Of a stretch of 64,000 bases of DNA, positions 53,359 to 64,000 are shown in pieces. Position numbers and translations under genes: made by a program. Origin of the DNA: Pyropia yezoensis (lineage: Eukaryota; Rhodophyta; Bangiophyceae; Bangiales; Bangiaceae); NCBI GenBank assembly GCA_009829735.1, contig CM020620.1, forward strand, positions 5,138,299-5,202,298. The letters run 5' to 3'. Position 1 is the stretch's first letter. Each line of letters starts with the position of its first letter. The notes beneath the pieces were generated by a model. The model was given only the letters and a program-made list of their open reading frames with translations. It was not told the origin of the DNA and did no database searches.

Positions 53359-54516
53359 CTATATCGCATTCAAGAAGTTGGCTTGCCGGCTGACAACCGC
53401 GTCCGAGCCTCCTGCCGACAGACGTCCCTGCACCATCGGCGCACGTCGCGTCCAACTTCCCCCCTCTGACAGTGCCCGGGCGCCTGCGCTGCCAGTCCCG
53501 GCCTCTCCCTCCCGCCCCCCTGAAACCAGCGCAACCCCTCGCCCCTGCACCAACGACGAAGAACTCCCCCCCCCGCTGGGCAGCAGCACGGGCACAAGGC
53601 GGACGTTACCCACGCCCAAGTCATGCACGTCAGGAGAACCCTCCCCGCCTCCCCCCCCGTCAATCACATCCCCAGACACGTTCCGCAAGTGAGAGGACAG
53701 AAAAGAACAGGCCCCCCAACACCCGATGCACCTCTGCAGCGCAGGCTGCTCCTCCTCCAGCGCCGCGATGGCACGTGCCATCCTGGCGTTAGTCTGCCGC
53801 GTGAATGACACCCCACGTGTCAGGTGCTTAGCCGCACGACGCGCTGCCTGCAGAAGACGCATGTCACCGGGATGGTACCCGAGGTGACTGTCTCGAGCAA
53901 TGCGAATCTTTTGGATGACTGGCCCAGGTGCCGGAACCGACCGCACGCCGCCAGCCCAGAAGTAGCCCCCTCGCCCAATCGTCCGGCATCGCCTGCCGCC
54001 CCTGTGCGGCACGACATGGGCGTCTCCACCAGCAGGCCGGGGCGGCGCCACCAGCTCGGGCGCCACCAAGCTCGGCGCCGCACCCGCGCTCGACCCACCG
54101 CTCCGCCCCGGCAGAATACGTGTCGGGGAATGCGGGGGCCCAGCTGGCCCCCCGGGCTGCGCCACCCCGAGCGGTCGCCGACTTGGTGGCGTTGGGGCTG
54201 TTGCGGCCCCGCCAGGGCGCCAGCGGGCCCGGCCGACCGACCGGCGCGCGTGTCCCCGAGCGTCTGACGACGCGGTGGGGGCGGCGGCGGTGGCAGTCGT
54301 GCCAGGGTGGGCGGGGGCCCAACCGTCCGACCGTCCGGCGTCGCCCTGAGTGCGGCGCGACTTAGTGGGGGGGGCGACGGAGGTGGTGGCGCCGGGGAAG
54401 GCGGGAGCGCAGCCAACCGACCGGCCGGCGTCGCCCTGAGCGCTCGACGACTGGGTGGTGGGGGCGGCGGATGAGGTGCACCGGCTGCCAACGGGAAAAA
54501 AGAAACAAGACCACAT
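53359..54516 (-). CDS. Accessory ORF of the CMC transposon, unknown function
   Basis: The frame is open from beyond 54516 (first internal ATG, MWSCFFFPVGSRC) to the stop at 53359, about 385 residues. The N-terminal part holds about three imperfect 30-residue repeats around QGDAGRSVG and APAHPGT. A more ordinary segment follows, IQKIRIARDSHLGYHP then RGVSFTRQTNARMARAIAAL with CIGCWGAC, which may be helical and contains a C-2-C pair. The sequence around 54480-54516 (a pyrimidine run then GCAG) could be a 3' splice site, so the real start may lie in an upstream exon. By position it may act like a TnpA-type second protein; that is inference. Confidence 0.4.
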   Translation of the reverse strand: MWSCFFFPVGSRCTSSAAPTTQSSSAQGDAGRSVGCAPAFPGATTSVAPPTKSRRTQGDAGRSDGWAPAHPGTTATAAAPTASSDARGHARRSVGRARWRPGGAATAPTPPSRRPLGVAQPGGPAGPPHSPTRILPGRSGGSSAGAAPSLVAPELVAPPRPAGGDAHVVPHRGGRRCRTIGRGGYFWAGGVRSVPAPGPVIQKIRIARDSHLGYHPGDMRLLQAARRAAKHLTRGVSFTRQTNARMARAIAALEEEQPALQRCIGCWGACSFLSSHLRNVSGDVIDGGGGGEGSPDVHDLGVGNVRLVPVLLPSGGGSSSSLVQGRGVALVSGGREGEAGTGSAGARALSEGGSWTRRAPMVQGRLSAGGSDAVVSRQANFLNAI

Positions 54517-56036
54517 GCACGTATGAATGACACACCCAAGAACAATCGCAACCACGACAAAAAATGCCCACGCTGACGCATGTCAGGATGTGGTCCGTCA
54601 TCCCCAAAACTCATCTGACACGCTGCAGGCCATCAAGAGCGCATGCCTCGTCCTCGAAGCCCCACCCCGCATGACGCTCGATAACATACCGTTGTACGAC
54701 GATGATCCGCGTCGCGGTGCCTGGTGGCCGCCACCCGCGATGGACGCCGACATAACGTGGTGGAAAGAACAAACGGGAGCGTGGAAGACGAAGGGGAGGG
54801 GGGGTGTGCTGGGAAGATGTGGGGGACGGCTCGTGATGTGGGTCAGTCGACGGGAATGGGGCGGCCAGGGGCTGGCACATGCGGGTGGGCTCACGGGAAT
54901 GGTGCGGTCACGACGGCGAACGGCCGACGGGTTCTCGGATGCCAGCAGGCGATAACGGCGGCGGCGTGTCGGCCGCGGCCCAACTAGCCGGCAGACACCA
55001 GCGCGCAGCTCACTGAGGGCGTCCGACGGCCTCCCATTCCCTTCCACGCTCTCGGTGGGGAGATTGGAGGGATGCGATTGCCTGGGTCCGTCATATGGAG
55101 ATACGTGGTCTCCGCAGCCTGCCTCATGGGGCATCACCCAATGCGTGGTCACGAACAGAGCAACAGGGAGATCGCACAGAGCTCCAGGTACAGGTCAAGT
55201 ACTTACATGAGCAATCCCAAAGCAAAACGTAATTGGGTAATTATGCTGCGTATGTACCCTTCTGTTCTTGGGAGTCTCATTGGCTCAGTTGTACCGCGCA
55301 CGACGCGCGTTCGTGAAGTTCGAGGTTCGAGACAGCTGCTTCACGGGGTCGACAACCCCGGCTTTCGTCAATGGCATCTCTCTGTCAGGGCACGGCATTC
55401 GTGATCTCCGTTAGACTCGTACTATTCGCTCCGCCCTTGACTGTGTTGGTGTACGTTATTGCACATGGGTCGAGCTAATGCTCAAGTACATGCAGTTATG
55501 TTCACTATCATAACCCTCCGCAGAAGATCCGAAACGCCGGCTGAACTAATACGTTCGACCGACACAGTAATCTGGCGTTGACGAGAGTAAGCAATGAACA
55601 AGGCACAACGTCCTCCGTCTCTTTTTTTCTTTTTTTGACGATTTGCTGAAATTTTGATGATCTCTTATTCTCGCGACACTAGGAGTCGTCTGCAACACGG
55701 TGCGTGCAGCTGCGCCGCTTTGCGCAGAAGCACGACAAGAAGACGTGTGCTGCCCGCAGCAGTCGCTGGGCTGCGCTTTAAGGTCCACAGCTCGTACTGC
55801 GCGACGGGAGCAGTTTCCATGCATCCCACGCCCTCGCCGCGCCCACCACCGAGCGGGCCGCCAAAAGAGCCTTCTTAGTGCGACAGCGTTCTCACCGCGC
55901 AGCACTTGGGGACCACTGAAGTGCAATCGACGCGCGACACTCCCCATATCCAAAGGACACCTCCTCCTGTTCCAATGTGTAATGAGTTAAATGTAACGAC
56001 TATTATCTGCGTCAAGCACTCGACATAAAAATTCAA
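54517..56036. other. Internal spacer of the CMC transposon
   Basis: No convincing domain-bearing frame. A minus-strand frame at 54598-55152 and one at 55546-55953 lack recognisable motifs. It includes the tRNA-like segment at 55274-55346. Confidence 0.5.
55274..55346 (+). other. Degenerate tRNA-like segment (A box and B box)
   Basis: TGGCTCAGTTG at 55281-55291 fits the pol III A-box consensus. GGTTCGAGAC at 55324-55333 is close to the B box, 43 nt further on. Between them CACGA and TCGTG can form a 5-bp anticodon-type stem with a 7-nt loop. The acceptor and T stems do not close and U33 is absent, so this is at best a tRNA relic or SINE head. Confidence 0.3.
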
Positions 56037-59000
56037 TCAATTAGAGAAGGGCTCCCTGGGGAATAACCCAAATTGCAGGTTGTTGCGACTTAGATTGCCC
56101 ACGGCTGCCTCGACTGCTTGGACAGGAACATACTTGCGCAGCCCGCCGAAAGATGAGAAGCAGTCCATTTGCCGCCTGCGCTCTGGCGGACCGTAACGCC
56201 CAAGGCGATCGACGGAAGTCTTGACACTTTCCACGTACACAAACGCCTGAGGCTGGTCAATGTAAACGACAGCGTAGTGCAGCGCCAAACCGTACGTTGT
56301 CATGGGAACGCGTACAACGGAACCTGACGGGCGACGTACCAAGTCCTCGGAGTTGATTTGCAGGAGATTGTTGCGCCGCTTGATGCTTCCTGCCCCCATT
56401 GCCGAGCCAGCGATAGTCCCGCAAGAGAGCTGCAGCCGAGCGTACTTCTTCGCAAGTATGACCTCGGGAACATTGAGGACGCCTTCGAGCCCCAGAGCCG
56501 TCTTCAGGTGCTCCAACTCGGGCGACGATAGCTTCGACGCTGACGAGCGAGGGGGTAGCAGAATCACATCGGCGTCCTCGCCCGGTGGGAAAGCGAAGCT
56601 GCCCCGGATATCATCGCACGCAACTGGAACACCAGTAGCACGGGCCCAGTCACTCGGACAAAACGTCTCACCAAACGCTGTCAGCAGCTCAGCCTCGTAC
56701 TTGCAGGAGATGGCATTCATTAAAGATGCGTGCGGCTTGCTCCTGGACTTGATATCGACACCTAGCGTCCCAATTGCGCGCTCTATTGGAAATTGCCACC
56801 AGACCCAGACGGGACCACCTGCAAGAATTCCAGGAACCACGTCCAGCAGGGTCGCTATCGGCAGTCGGCACAGCTTCAGTCTGGCAGGGTCATGCCGATA
56901 GACATTGTCGTAGAAGCCTGCACAGAACTTCTCCAGACCGGTCTTAATCGCCGTGACGTCTGCTCGGCTAAGTGGTGATGGACGGAACATCAAGCGACAG
57001 GAACTGACGAGGAACATCACCATGTGGTAGTAGACGTCCGGAATACGGCCAGCAAACACTGTCTCGGCCAAGCTAACGATGAAGTACAGCCAATCGGCAG
57101 CCTTGTAGGACTTCCAGTGAATTCGCACGTCCCGTAACGACCGGGCCTGCGAGGCTGGCACTGTATCTCGCGCGTCACGAATCTCTCGACCAATCGCCTC
57201 CGCGTCCGCGGATGTCAGATGGTAGTCCTCAGGTGGGTCTCCAGGCAAAGTCCAAGTCCTGGAAAACAGCTGCCACAGACTCTTGACAACATTTGTCAGG
57301 ACCAAATGCATTGTGTCGTACGGGGCCAGAGCAGGTCCGATCGATGACAAGTACGTCATGTGGGGGTAGCTCTGTTTATCGGAAGGGCTGGGGCTGCTGA
57401 GCAGTGAGTAGCCGCGCACGCCGCAGTTCTTCACCAACTCGCTCACAGCGCTCTGAGTGGCGCCCTGCTCCCTGGCAAGAGCCACCCGACGAGCGTCTGC
57501 GGCGAAGCCAGCGGCTGTCCTCCGGCTGCGCGATGGTCTCCTCAACGAGAATAGCTCCATGTTCGTTGTCGGGTCCTTGGGCGGGTAGTAGTCCCTGGAT
57601 GTAGCGTAAATGCCTTGAAACTTCCGCTGTCGACCCGGAGTTCGCCCCCCGTTTCCGGTAATGTTGACTACTTTGTCGCCAGCAGGCATATAGCCGTAAG
57701 TTGCAGTAAAACTTCTTTGAGGGTGACTTCGCCCTCGACTCCAGCTACCTTGACACCAGGGATGCCCTCGCTCAGCCGATCGAGTTCTCCGACAATGGGG
57801 TGCAAGAAAGACTCTAAGTCGGCCGGTTGATCTGGTCCAGGTGTGACACACAGATGCAGCTGGGAGATGAAACTGGATCGCCGACTGGGAGCTAGGTTGA
57901 GCACAGTGACGATAATAGGCCACGAGTGGAACCCTTGCTGACGCCACGCTTCAAAGCCGTCGGTGGAAATGCTCAGAGCAATATCCGAGTCTGCTGTAAT
58001 GCGGCCGTCAGAGACCAACTTGCGAAATGTCGTCCCGTCGTACCAATCTTGAATCTCGTCCACCGGCTCGGAAGCCGCCTGCCTCGCTAGCCGCATTGTG
58101 GATACCAGTTCTGGGCCAAGGTCAGGGTCAGCAAGCATTGCAGTCATCCATGGGATGAGAGACCAATACACAATTTGCTTGACAGGGGCTCCTGACGGGG
58201 ATGTTCGGCGCGTTCCGCAAAAAGGGCACTCGCCTTCGCCCGCATGATCTGCCGTGTAGGCGAGACAGCCGTTCGGGCAGGCGTCCACGAGCTTGGTACG
58301 CAGCGTGAATGTGTTGCGGACCAGAGACGCGAGCATGGCTGGTGTACGGCTGGCCAGGTCTTGGCGCTGTCGTAGGAGTGCTGCCGTAGCCTCTCGTACA
58401 AACCCGAATTGAACGCGGGTAGTGTAGAACACAATGTCTCTGATAATTGCAATGAAAGCCGCCGTGGTCACGTGCACCTCATTGACAGCAACAGTCTGGC
58501 GGACACGCACTCTTGTCACGTCAACAGCTTGCTGAGAGTTTAATTCGCCTTGACCCTCAACAATATCGCGAACATCTCCAGCGTCACGTTCTGCGTTCGG
58601 CAGCCAAACGCTGTCGTCGACATCTGAGGTTGATGCAGACGCCGGCGTAGTAGTATCGACGTCGGGGATGGACCTGAGGCTGTTTACTGCTCTCAGAGGG
58701 CTTGCGCTTTCGCCACAGTTGACGTCTGGTAGATCGCTCGACTGATCACTCGTCGAATCTTCGTCCAAGCGGGCGCGCTTACTTGAGCGATGACGATAAA
58801 ATGTTGCGGCTGACTCTACCTTTCCACGACATTGTGCGCACGTGCACGAGCGCGCGGGGCGGTGGAGGTCCGCAGGAGTGGGGGGGGGGGAGGGGGGGCG
58901 GGAGGGAGAGGGGGGTTGGGTAGCGAGGGGGGGCGTCGGGGGGTGGCGGGGGAGGGTGCGGGCGGTTACGGGGTGGGGATGGCTGGGGGGGGTAATGAGG

Positions 59001-59149
59001 GGATCGGGGGGGGGAGGGGGACGCTCGCGCAGTTGGGGCGGAGGGGGGGCGCGTCGAGGGGATCGGGGGGGATGGGGGGGCGTTGCTTCCTCGCCGTCCG
59101 AATCTCCGCTTGAAGAGACAGGAGGGGTACCAAAACGACGAGCGTCCAT
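56037..59149 (-). pseudogene. Tnp2-type (Transposase_21) transposase in two overlapping frames
   Basis: The first frame starts at ATG 59149-59147 (MDARRFGTPP) and ends at 57668. It has a Pro/Ser-rich N-terminus, a Cys pair (CTCAQC), then CPNGC...CPFC as in Tnp2 proteins, STDGFEAWRQQG...WPIIV with the first catalytic Asp, and PGPDQPADLESFLHP. The second frame (to 56037) is offset by -1 and continues from TATYGYMPAGD through DTMHLVLTNVV and a DUF4218-like segment (GGPVWVWWQFPIERAIGTLG). The switch falls at a TTTT run near 57705-57715. A one-base change there, sequencing error or real frameshifting would explain it; no intron is needed. Confidence 0.85.
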
Positions 59150-59843
59150 GGCGACGCCAGGACCGCGAGCCGTGTGTGAGTGACTTGGGTGAAGGGAGGG
59201 AAGGGCAGGTTCGGGGATCGGAGGCACCTGTTATATAGTGGTCGGGACGGACCTGTTCGTCGCGGGCGCGGCTGGTATCCCAGGGCAGCAGCACCGCTCG
59301 TGCTCCAGAGCTTTCTAGAAGGGACCTGGATGCATCGTTGTCAGGCTCTCGCGAGTTCCACCGTGGGGCCCTCTCGGGGCCTTCGTGTGGGCTGGTGGAA
59401 GCTGAACGAAGTATCACGCTGGGCGCAGCAGTCATGGGCTGTGGCGGCCGCTCCCCGCCCTCCAGCTCCCCTCCACTATTGAGGGGGGGGGGGGAGCACG
59501 CGGGAGCTAGGGGGGAAGGGGAGGCACCAGGGGCGGGGGGGGGGGGAGGTGAGGAGGCGGCGGGGGGGCGGGCGGGAGGGCAGGACGTGGGGTGCGGAGG
59601 GGGGGGGAGGAGCAGGCGGGGCGGGTGGGGGGGAGAGGAGCAAACGGCGGGGGGGGGGGGGGTGGGCGGGGGGTGGGGCGGGTCAGTTTCCGAGCGTTCA
59701 TGGCTGGTGGCGACGAGATCCTTCTACACACGGCTTCAGGCGAGGTGCCAAAATTCTGCATTGACCGGGAACCGCGATATCGCGCTCTTGTGCGCGATTT
59801 CGCGTTTATCTGAGCGCGGTATCGCGCTTTTGTTCCCGTAGGG

Positions 59844-61459
59844 GCGGCAGCGGCGGCGGCGGCGGCGGCGGCAGCAGCAGCGGACGCGGCGCCGGGTGGG
59901 GAGCCGCGGGCTGGCGCAGCTGGCGGCAGTGGTGGTCGGGCAGCGGCCAACCGATCGCCAGCCGGCGGCGGCGGCTGCGGCGGGGTGCCGGCAGGGACGG
60001 GCCGGCGGAGGCAGCCGCGGCAGTGGCGGCGGCGGCGGCGGCGGCGGCGGCGCCGGGCGGGCAGAGACTGGCCGGTGGTGGCGGCGGCGGCGGCAGCGGC
60101 AGCGGCGACGGCGACAGCTGCAGCGGCGGTAGCGGCGGCAGCGGCGACGGTGGCGGCGGCGGCGGCGGCGGGAGTGGTAGGCGGGGAGCGGCTAGCTGGC
60201 GGGGTTGGCGGTGGCGGCCGCGGCGGCGACGGGCGGGCTGAAGCCAGCCGACGGCCAGCTGGCGGCGGCGTTTGTGGTGGGGGGTGGACAGGGACCAGCC
60301 GGCGGCGGCGGCCGCAGCGATGGCCGCGCCGCCGCCGCCCCCGGGCGAGCAGCCAAGAGGCGGCGGTAGCGGTGGCGGCGGCGGCGGCGGCGGTAGCGGC
60401 GGTGGCGGCGGCGGCAAGCGGGCGGGAAGGAGCTGGGAGGCCCTTGCCAGCTGGCCGCAGTGCTGGCGGCGGCCGGCCGGGAGCGGTCGCGGCGGAGGGG
60501 CGGCTGCCAGCCGTGGGCGGCCGCGGCCGGGGGCTCGTCGCGAGCCGGCTGCGGCAGTGGCGGCAGCGGCGGCCTGCGGCGGCTAGCCGGTGGCCTCGGC
60601 GGCAGCGGGGGGGGCAGCGCCGCGTCGGTGGGCGGCAGGGGTCGCGTCGGTGGCGACAGAGCTGGGGACAGTAGGGGACATGGGTCGACTTGGTGGCGAC
60701 AGATTAGGGGGCACGTAGGTGTGTCTACAATTGTGTGATGCCTCCCAAGTTGCTCACGGCAATTACAACATCGGACGCTTAAGGCCTTCAAGTGCATCTT
60801 CACAGTTGTTGAAGACAACAAACCGGCTGGACAAACCCGTTAACACGTACCAAAAATCTCAAACGACGTGGCAACGGCCCCGGTTCGTGCTAAGCACCTC
60901 AATCCATTGGCGAGAGATGAGCGGCTCCTGGCCTGTCGTTAGAGGCGGTCACTAACGGCAGGCCAGCAGCTGCCCGTGGTGGGCGAGGCCCGACCAGGAT
61001 ACCCAATGAGATACTTGGGTTACTAGAATTGTCCGGCAACCTTGGTCGTGCATGGTAGATGGGCCGCGGGCGGTGCAAGGCCATCGTGAGGGCCGTCATC
61101 CTTCCTGAAGTCCAAGTGCGAGAGACCGTATCGTACTTGCACTTCCTATTCTTCTCTCGCACTGCTGTCCAATACAGTACTTGAAATACATTAAAACTTT
61201 CTAGAGCAATTACGTGGCACCCTCACCTACCCGTGAAGGCACTGACCCCCCCATCGGGCGCCGCCTTTGGGCGGAAGGTAACTTCGAGAGGGGACGGGGG
61301 ACGTCACCCTCATCTTCTTCTTTCTCCTCCTGACCAAATAGGTGCGGTAGAGCAGGGAGAGAAGGGCGCCGCGCCCGTCGCCGACCAATATCTCCACGCT
61401 ACTCGCCTCCCTCGAGGCGGCGCCCGCTATCGGCATCCGCCGCTCAAGAGCGCTGCGGT
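59844..61459. other. Host flank right of the CMC transposon (inverted copy of 20686-22301)
   Basis: GCG-type low complexity to about 60660, then ordinary DNA up to the family B LTR. Base for base it mirrors 22301-20686, with very few differences. No gene called; the Ala/Gly frames are composition effects. Confidence 0.75.
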
Positions 61460-61929
61460 TGTGGCAAAAACCACTAGCACACACGGCACCCAAGTTGGGG
61501 CGGTGTGCTAGGGCTGCCTCCCGTGTCGGGGGAACCGGAAGAAGTGCAAGTCGCACACACTCTGTCCCTGTTGTGGGGCAAACCCCCCACGGACAAACAA
61601 GAGGATGGTGTGTGGTCCAACAGTTTCTTGGTCGGGACGGGGACGCAGGGCCAAGCCCCGCTGTCCCTCCCCTTATCCCCCCAGGGTCCACTCAGAATCT
61701 CGCCACTCAGAATCTCCCACCCCAGCACCTGCCCACCGGGCCACACGAAAATTCAAGACGATAAATGCAGAAAACCCTCAAATCCAAGTTGGATTTACTA
61801 CTAAGCTAACTATCCCAAACTTAGGGAATATGGACCCAAATGCAGGGGGAGGAACGGATCAGGCTAGTGGCCTGCCGCCCCTTGCATGGCACGTGTTGCC
61901 CCCCCTACCTGGGGGTCAATACTGCCACA
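61460..61929 (-). repeat. Family B 3' LTR (inverted), 470 bp
   Basis: Reverse complement of the LTR at 20217-20685. The outer flank reads GCGGT, the reverse complement of the ACCGC seen at 20686-20690. Confidence 0.95.
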
Positions 61930-62268
61930 CTCCCCTCTCCTCAGTTCCGACCGACCCGGTCGGTCCTGTGAGGGGGGTGCGTAAACGCACGTCTCGGCGT
62001 TGGGGGCGCGACTTGCTGTCCCCCATCGAGTACGTAACACGGATGTGGAGGCGGTCACGTTGACCGCCCCTCTCCTCAAGCTTGCCCACTCGGCAGCTTG
62101 CTCTCCTCAGTTCACACTTCACCATCACCACCACCTCCCCTTCACCTTCCACTGGGCCGCCCCACGCTGGGGAGGCCACCCGTATACCCACGATCCGAGT
62201 CCCCCTCAACTCGAGGCGGGTCTCGTGCTGCGATAGCCAGAGCGTCTCTCCCCAACTTGGGGAGAGCC

Positions 62269-64000
62269 ATGGCGACTCCGGGAGTGGAGACGGACTCTCT
62301 TGACGAGCGCATGGAGGATACCTCCTACGGGGCAGCACCCGCTGGGACTTCCGGCGGGGGCTCCGCGATCGCTCCGGGGGATGGGACTCCCGCGTCACCC
62401 GGCTTTGGGTTGACGGCGGGGTCTCCCCCGGAGGCGGGACAAGTTGTCCCGCGTGAGGCCTTGGGGCGGTGGTTTTACCCCGCTTGGCCTCTCAATGAGG
62501 AGGGGCTGACTGTTCTTCGCTGTGGCCGACTTGGCGCAGCGATGGGCCGGGTATGGGACCGCCTACGGGAGAAGTATCCCCGTAGGGTCGGGTTCCCTGC
62601 CGGCTTCAGGACGGACCAGTTTGCCATCCTGGACGATGAGGAGGTTGAGGACGTTCAGCGTGCCAAGGCCATGGTGGACCGCGGGGGAACTATCCCGGGT
62701 CCCGGCGACTTGCCGACCTTCACGTGGGACGCTGTGGCAACTCGCCCACCGTACCTCCACGAGGCCGATCCACACACTCATCACTTTGATGTGCGGATGG
62801 AGAAAGACTTCCGGCGAGGTCCCTACTTGGTGACCTCGGCTCAACTTGAGCTTCCTCAACAGTCTGCTGCCAGTAAGGAGCAGTACTATCCGAAGAAGCC
62901 CGAGTGGTGGCCTCAAGTTGAGGTCCCCTACGGGTTCCCGGCGTTGTTGCCACGGTTGCTTGACCACTTCGGCTCCGTCATGTTGACGGCTGCCCCTGAT
63001 CACCTGGTGTGGGCCATGTTGGCCACCCAGTGGCTCCTCGAGGTCATGTCGACCTGGGTGTCCTGTGTTCAGCGGCGGGGGATGCTCTGGCATCTCCCCC
63101 TCCGGCTCCTCCAAGGTTTGGAACAGCTCACCCCTCAGCTAGTTGCTGAGGGGTGCTCATCAGGACAACTCACTCTACTTGAGGAGATGCTCCGGCTCCA
63201 TAAGTTTATCGAGTGGGAGAGCATTGAGCACAAGTTGCGCCGCCCCACTCGTGGGCCCAAGGACGATGGCGCACTTCGCCAGTTCGTGTGGGTCGCTCGT
63301 GAACTTCACGACGGCCGTGTGGTCCTACGAGAGGGGTTGGGCATCGGGGACTACGCGTATGCCCCGGGGGTGGATCGCCACACTGCGCCACCCCCGGACA
63401 AGCCCATAGTTATGGCCGTGCCGTCCTATGATGACCATATGACTCAACCCACTGCGGGGGCCCCAAGTCGGGGGTCGCAGTTACACCCGGGTACCGCCAC
63501 CTCGGCGGGCCCCTCCGCTTCCTCCTGTTCCTTTCCAACCTCACGGGAACATCCCGATCAGCGTGGCCGTGGAGTCTTCCACCCCGGTGTCCCCCAACTT
63601 GGGGGCCACCCTCCTGACGGTATACCCCAAGTTGGTGTTGCCGCCCACGCCTCTAACCTCAGAGATGATGATCACCACGTTGTGCGCACCATTTCCTGGT
63701 TGGCCGCGTCGACCGCAACCCTACAGAGTTCCGAGACTCCTCAACGTGAGGAGCGCGTTCGTACTGCAGTGGCGACCGCGAGTTGCGAGTCGGTGGCGGA
63801 GTTTATGACAGCCGAGTTGGCTCGCATTGGGGCTATTATGCCCCAGCCAGCCCCACTTGGGCGAGGCAAACGTCGCGCGAGCCGGGCATACTCGCCTCCT
63901 CGCCGTCGTCGCCGACACTCGCGGCGCTCTCCTTCCGTATCGGAAGACGAGTTGTCTTACTCCGTTTCGGAGTCCTCTACCCGTCGGAGACGGAGTCTGT
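62269..64000 (+). pseudogene. Family B antisense ORF, frameshifted, cut by window edge
   Basis: Starts at ATG 62269-62271 and carries the 61-bp segment missing from 38642-40524. One extra G at about 63470-63474, one missing G near 63680 and one missing C near 63975 shift the frame relative to 17935-19878. All lie in short homopolymers and may be sequence errors. The core motifs HFGSVMLT and QRRGMLWHLP are intact. Confidence 0.85.

Larger units (their letters stand above)
52757..59843 (-). mobile_element. CACTA/EnSpm-like (CMC) DNA transposon, 7,087 bp
   Basis: Terminal inverted repeats share CCCTACGGGAACAAAA, then GCGCGATA after a one-base indel. The left end is at 52757 and the right end at 59843. 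A 3-bp GCG duplication flanks both sides (52754-52756, 59844-59846), as expected for EnSpm elements, although the target is GCG-rich. Subterminal palindromes CGCGATATCGCG lie near both ends (about 52928-52939, 59773-59784). Inside are a Tnp2-type transposase and an accessory ORF, both on the minus strand. The termini do not begin with CACTA. Confidence 0.85.
61460..64000 (-). mobile_element. Family B chromovirus, minus orientation, continues off-window
   Basis: The 3' LTR (61460-61929) is followed by the antisense ORF reading rightward. It mirrors 20685-18146, including the host flank, so it is probably the same insertion as the one at 15554-20685. If so, the nested family A element should appear a few kb beyond the window. 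Confidence 0.9.

Noticed and set aside
55274..55346. A functional tRNA gene
   Set aside because: Acceptor and T stems do not pair and U33 is missing, so only a relic is recorded.
57668..57947. An intron at the transposase frame switch
   Set aside because: Protein similarity continues with no missing or extra residues across the switch, leaving no room for an intron.

Overview
The window is nuclear DNA from a GC-rich, intron-poor eukaryote. Long Ala/Gly/Pro runs, poly-G tracts, a likely plastid-targeted protein and Ty3/gypsy chromoviruses suggest an alga. My best guess is a bangiophyte red alga (Porphyra/Neopyropia type), but nothing here proves that. Two runs of exactly 500 N (7418-7917, 22322-22821) look like fixed-size scaffolding gaps, so the window is three contigs: 1-7417, 7918-22321 and 22822-64000.

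About 37 kb is retrotransposon DNA from two LTR families, called A and B here. Family A has a 363-bp LTR (TGTAGCA...TGCTACA). Family B has a 469-471-bp LTR (TGTGGCA...TGCCACA). Both have gag with a CCHC knuckle, aspartic protease, reverse transcriptase, RNase H, integrase and a C-terminal chromodomain. They share one 19-nt primer-binding sequence. Both end gag with the same -1 slippery heptamer, GGGAAAC. Both carry a long extra ORF on the opposite strand between integrase and the 3' LTR, and the two antisense proteins appear to be distant homologues. The coding DNA of both families is also packed with short perfect hairpins.

Contig 1 holds a family A copy in minus orientation. Contig 2 holds family A in plus orientation, inserted into the reverse transcriptase of a family B copy, followed by host DNA that stops 20 bp into a DNA-transposon end. 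Contig 3 begins inside another minus-strand family A copy (to 31349). It then has an 80/160-bp satellite (31350-42288) split by a complete family B element (32014-41334), G-rich and tandemly repeated DNA (42290-44715), three host genes (44993-51124), a 7.1-kb CACTA/EnSpm-like (CMC) DNA transposon (52757-59843), the same host flank seen at the end of contig 2 but inverted, and a further family B copy to the window end.

Contig 2 from 15554 to 22321 is repeated in inverted order from 59824 to 64000, including unique host flank and the same transposon insertion site. That points to one locus assembled more than once (haplotigs or misplaced contigs), not to a biological palindrome.

The host genes are a minus-strand gene with at least one GT-AG intron and a zinc-ribbon-like Cys pattern (44993-46622), a probable plastid protein (47894-49959) and a small SRPBCC/polyketide-cyclase-like protein (50597-51124).
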